Origin: Asaia bogorensis | GTDB taxonomy: Bacteria; Pseudomonadota; Alphaproteobacteria; Acetobacterales; Acetobacteraceae | Direction of reading: 5' to 3' | NCBI GenBank assembly: GCA_945873675.1 | Contig: CAMCEP010000022.1 | Span: forward strand, 1-18,103 | DNA length: 18,103 nt | Shown: positions 15,804-18,103 of the stretch, one piece after another | Position numbering within the stretch: the first letter of the stretch is position 1 | Layout: the number at the start of each line of letters is the position of its first letter | Program-made: the position numbers and the translations under genes | Notes under the pieces: generated by a model | The model's database searches: none | Told to the model about the DNA's origin: nothing | What the model saw: the letters and a program-made list of their open reading frames with translations, nothing else

Positions 15804-16610
15804 TCAATGCGCTTCAGTCAGGTCGGCGCCGCTGCCATAAATGTTCTGCAGCATAGCGTCATTCAAGCCAGCAATTGAACCATCATAGACAACGCGCCCC
15901 GCAGAAAGAGCAATCACGCGATCGCACCAGGCGCGGGCAAGCGGCACCGAATGTAAATTGCATAATACCGTGATGCCGTGTTCGCGATTAATGCGGCGCA
16001 GCGCTTCCATCACAGCTTGGGAGTTCACGGGATCAAGGCTTGCCACCGGTTCATCAGCCAGGATCAGACGTGGTTCCTGCACCAGCGCACGAGAAATAGC
16101 CACGCGCTGCTGCTGGCCACCCGAAAGCTGATCCGCGCGCTTGAGCGCCTGTTCATCCATGCCAAGCGCCGCCAAGGCATCAAGCGCAAGATTGCGTTCT
16201 GCATCGGAGAAAAAACCAAACAGCTTCGGCAAGCGTGGCTTATGGTTCAAGCGTCCAGTCAGCACATTCGTCAGCACCGAAAGCCTGCCAACCAGATTGA
16301 AGCGCTGGAAAATCATTGCGCTTTGGCGGCGCCAGGCGAGCAATTCGGCGCCGCTGAGCTTGGCGATATCGCGCCCCTGATACAGGATCTCGCCCTCGCT
16401 TGGGTCCACTAGGCGATTGATCATGTTCAGCAGCGTAGATTTGCCTGCGCCTGATCGTCCAAGTACCGCGACCATTTCACCATCACGCACCGCCAGGGAC
16501 ACCTTGTCCACGGCGGTGAAGCTACCAAATCGACGCGTCAGCCCGCGCAGTTCAAGCACTGGATCAGCGCCGGCGACGTTCGGCCTGGCGCAGTGCGATG
16601 AAAGGTTCAT
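15804..16610 (-). CDS. phnC: Phosphonate ABC transporter ATP-binding protein PhnC
   Basis: The ATPase of the importer. Counted from the ATG at 16610 (268 residues): Walker A GRSGAGKST at 51-59, Q-loop glutamine at 102, signature LSGGQQQR at 162-169, Walker B LILADEP at 182-188, switch histidine at 220. RFNLVGRLSVLTNVLTGRL following the Q-loop is characteristic of PhnC. The start is unsure. The ATG at 16610 overlaps phnD by 47 bases; further ATGs lie at 16619 and 16634; a GTG at 16559, just after the phnD stop, would give MLELRGLTRRFG, which fits the usual length of the family best at the N-terminus. It is the second gene of the operon. Confidence 0.92.
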   Translation of the reverse strand: MNLSSHCARPNVAGADPVLELRGLTRRFGSFTAVDKVSLAVRDGEMVAVLGRSGAGKSTLLNMINRLVDPSEGEILYQGRDIAKLSGAELLAWRRQSAMIFQRFNLVGRLSVLTNVLTGRLNHKPRLPKLFGFFSDAERNLALDALAALGMDEQALKRADQLSGGQQQRVAISRALVQEPRLILADEPVASLDPVNSQAVMEALRRINREHGITVLCNLHSVPLARAWCDRVIALSAGRVVYDGSIAGLNDAMLQNIYGSGADLTEAH

Positions 16611-17487
16611 AAGCTTCATGTGAAACAAGCCCAAAGCCGCCGAAGACGTTGCGGCTCACGGTTTCCCAAGCCTGCGGATCGTTCCAACGCATATTGATGA
16701 GGCATTCGCTCATTTTCGCACGCATCGGCGCGGGATAGCTCAGGCGCGTGGTGAAGGGTGCGTTCGGGATGCTCGCGCTTTCATGGATGAAGCGGATATC
16801 CTCAAGCTTGATGGTACCGGCACCGGCCGCACGAATATGCCCACCTGATTGCGGCGAATAATACCAGCCCGTGGTCGCATCCAAACGGCCCTGAGCCACG
16901 GAAACCATGCCATTGTCATGTGAACCGGTCTGGACCAGGCGGCCAAAGAAATTGCTCTGGCCACGTTCATCAACCCAGCCGCGTTCGCGGAAGAATTGCA
17001 TGGGCAGCACATAGCCTGATGTCGAGGTTGGCGTGGGCCAGCCGAGTGACTTGCCGCGCAAATCTTCCAGCGTGCGGATCGGGCTATCAGCGCGGACGAT
17101 GATGTTCCACTTATACCCCATATCCCCTTGCGGAGAGACATCTACCGCCACTGGCACAACATCGCCGCGGGTCAGGTCCCAAACGATCGCATATTGCGCA
17201 GGCCCATACCAGGCAAGGTGAACATCGCCTTGAACCATGGCTTCGATCATCGCGGAATAGTCATTGCTGACACGGATGGTAACCCGCTCAATGCCAAGGC
17301 AACGCTGCAAATAAGGCGCCATGGGTGCCCAGCGCACATTGCCTTCCTGCTGGTTCTCGCCGGAAGCTACGCCGAAAGTAATCTGGCGGAATTGCTGGCG
17401 CCAATCCTGGCTTGCGGCGGGCGTTTGAGCCATTGCAGCCCCGCAGATCCCGACCATCATGGCAGCCAATTGGAAAAGACGCCTCAT
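16564..17487 (-). CDS. phnD: Phosphonate ABC transporter substrate-binding protein PhnD
   Basis: A periplasmic binding protein of 307 residues and first gene of the phn operon. Signal peptide 1-20 with cleavage after AMA. ITFGVASGENQQ (36-47), WYGPAQYA (93-100), PTSTSGYVLPMQFF (153-166) and TGSHDNGM (187-194) are PhnD-type blocks; the Ser/Thr at 155-157 and H190 are the expected phosphonate-oxygen ligands. The acidic residues that E. coli PhnD uses for the amino group of 2-aminoethylphosphonate appear to be absent: ATTGWYYS (204-211) stands where an NTE motif would be, and IPNAP (240-244) where IPGDP would be. The ligand may therefore lack an amino group. The start ATG is preceded by AAGGAA at good spacing. 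The order D-C-E-E differs from the usual C-D-E. Confidence 0.9.
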   Translation of the reverse strand: MRRLFQLAAMMVGICGAAMAQTPAASQDWRQQFRQITFGVASGENQQEGNVRWAPMAPYLQRCLGIERVTIRVSNDYSAMIEAMVQGDVHLAWYGPAQYAIVWDLTRGDVVPVAVDVSPQGDMGYKWNIIVRADSPIRTLEDLRGKSLGWPTPTSTSGYVLPMQFFRERGWVDERGQSNFFGRLVQTGSHDNGMVSVAQGRLDATTGWYYSPQSGGHIRAAGAGTIKLEDIRFIHESASIPNAPFTTRLSYPAPMRAKMSECLINMRWNDPQAWETVSRNVFGGFGLVSHEAYEPFIALRQAERRRR

Positions 17488-17813
17488 TGCAAATTCCTTA
17501 TGCTTCGGCGTTTCGCGTATCTGTTAGTGATGAAGGATGCGTGGCGGTAATATTGCAGTTTGATGAAAGCGTTGAAGGCGCCGTCACCCTTATCCACGAT
17601 CTTCAGTCTTATCCTGGGCATCGTACTGGTCAGCGCATTGTTTTCCGTCCATGTGCATCATGCGTTCATCTGAACTAAGTTCTGGAGCAGTTCCATTCAC
17701 CCAAACATGACCCGAGCGCCAGCGCCTTGCTCGCGCAGCATCTTAAAAACGCCACAGCCCTGCACCAAAGCGCCATGGAGCAGCAAGCACGCAGTCATGT
17801 CCGGCTTGATGGC
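17488..17813. other. Divergent intergenic region between phnD and the MFS gene
   Basis: About 326 bases between two divergent genes, so it should carry both promoters. It holds the Pho-box-like site at 17552-17569. The MFS frame stays open leftward to a TAA at 17676, with an in-frame ATG at 17775, so the MFS gene might start earlier than assigned. No RNA gene or terminator was recognised. Confidence 0.55.
17552..17569 (-). promoter_or_regulatory. Pho-box-like site upstream of phnD
   Basis: On the minus strand the site reads CTTTCATCAAACTGCAAT, matching 14 of 18 positions of the remembered Pho-box consensus. A third, weaker repeat (CCGCCAC) follows at the same 11-base period, ending at 17541. 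The 18-mer ends 64 nt before the phnD ATG. Control of phn genes by PhoB is well known in other bacteria; binding here is an inference. Confidence 0.45.
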
Positions 17814-18103
17814 ATGAGCAACATTCAAACCGGGATCACTGCCCCCAAAACTCGACGCGTGGTCGTGGCCTTGGGGATAGGCCAAACGCTCGGCTATGCC
17901 TCAAGCTTCTATCTGCCGGCCATTCTGGCAGTGCCGATGGCGCGCGATCTTGCCCTGCCTAGTTGGGCCATTTTCGCTGGCCTTTCCGCGGCACTGCTGA
18001 TTGCCGGCGCGCTCGCACCGATGGCGGGACGCATGGTGGATATGCATGGTGGTCGTCCACTCCTGCTCACCTCCTCTGTGCTATTTGCCATTGGCCTGGC
18101 GTT
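17814..18103 (+). CDS. MFS transporter (3' end outside window)
   Basis: The N-terminal 96 residues of a major facilitator superfamily transporter, running off the right edge. From the ATG at 17814 it begins MSNIQTGITAPKTRRVVV, then a first helix ALGIGQTLGYASSFYLPAIL, a second helix AIFAGLSAALLIAGALAPMA, and the MFS loop between helices 2 and 3 seen as GRMVDMHGGRPLLL, whose GRxxDxxGxR pattern is the family's A-like motif. The third helix follows. An in-frame ATG at 17775 would add 13 hydrophilic residues (MEQQARSHVRLDG). Neither start has a clear ribosome site. It is divergent from the phn operon. The substrate cannot be told from this part. Confidence 0.85.
   Translation, partial: MSNIQTGITAPKTRRVVVALGIGQTLGYASSFYLPAILAVPMARDLALPSWAIFAGLSAALLIAGALAPMAGRMVDMHGGRPLLLTSSVLFAIGLA

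Noticed and set aside
1..18103. CRISPR array, insertion sequence, integrase or attachment site
   Set aside because: No spaced direct repeats, transposase motifs or terminal inverted repeats were seen. Only a DUF3987 fragment hints at mobile DNA.

Overview
The window looks like a chromosomal stretch of a moderately GC-rich alphaproteobacterium. An Acetobacteraceae or other Rhodospirillales member is my best guess, from codon use, the lone TctC-type binding protein and the style of the transport genes. No rRNA, tRNA, CRISPR array, integrase or intact insertion sequence was seen.

Layout. (1) 2-607, plus strand: the 3' part of a DppC/OppC-type peptide ABC permease, ending in a hairpin that holds its stop codon. 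(2) 645-8516, minus strand: seven co-directional, tightly packed genes read from right to left: a UgpC/MalK-type ATPase, two MalF/MalG-type permeases, two tandem paralogous UgpB-like binding proteins, a CpdA/GpdQ-like metallophosphoesterase and an alkaline-phosphatase-superfamily (NPP-like) hydrolase. Neither hydrolase has a signal peptide. The block therefore reads as an 'import, then cleave inside' system for an organophosphate, probably a phosphodiester. (3) 8.7-14.05 kb: an accessory, partly decayed region. It holds a DUF3987-like fragment, a plus-strand gene broken by three stops and two frameshifts that can be reassembled by eye, a DUF429-like gene, an orphan TctC-type binding protein, an 8-bp tandem repeat, a Phd/PemK-type toxin-antitoxin pair and a frameshifted TPR-protein remnant. 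(4) 14084-17487, minus strand: a phosphonate-type ABC transporter in the order phnD-phnC-phnE-phnE. (5) 17814 to the right edge, plus strand: the start of an MFS transporter.

How they fit together. Two separate phosphorus-ester or phosphonate uptake operons lie about 5.5 kb apart (first genes about 9 kb apart), in the same direction. Each has a similar Pho-box-like 18-mer at almost the same distance (66 and 64 nt) upstream of its first gene. This suggests common control by phosphate starvation (PhoB). The decayed island lies between them. The candidate system worth attention is the seven-gene operon with two binding proteins and two different cytoplasmic phosphoesterases. A second point is a PhnD that seems to lack the acidic residues that E. 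coli PhnD uses to bind an amino-phosphonate.
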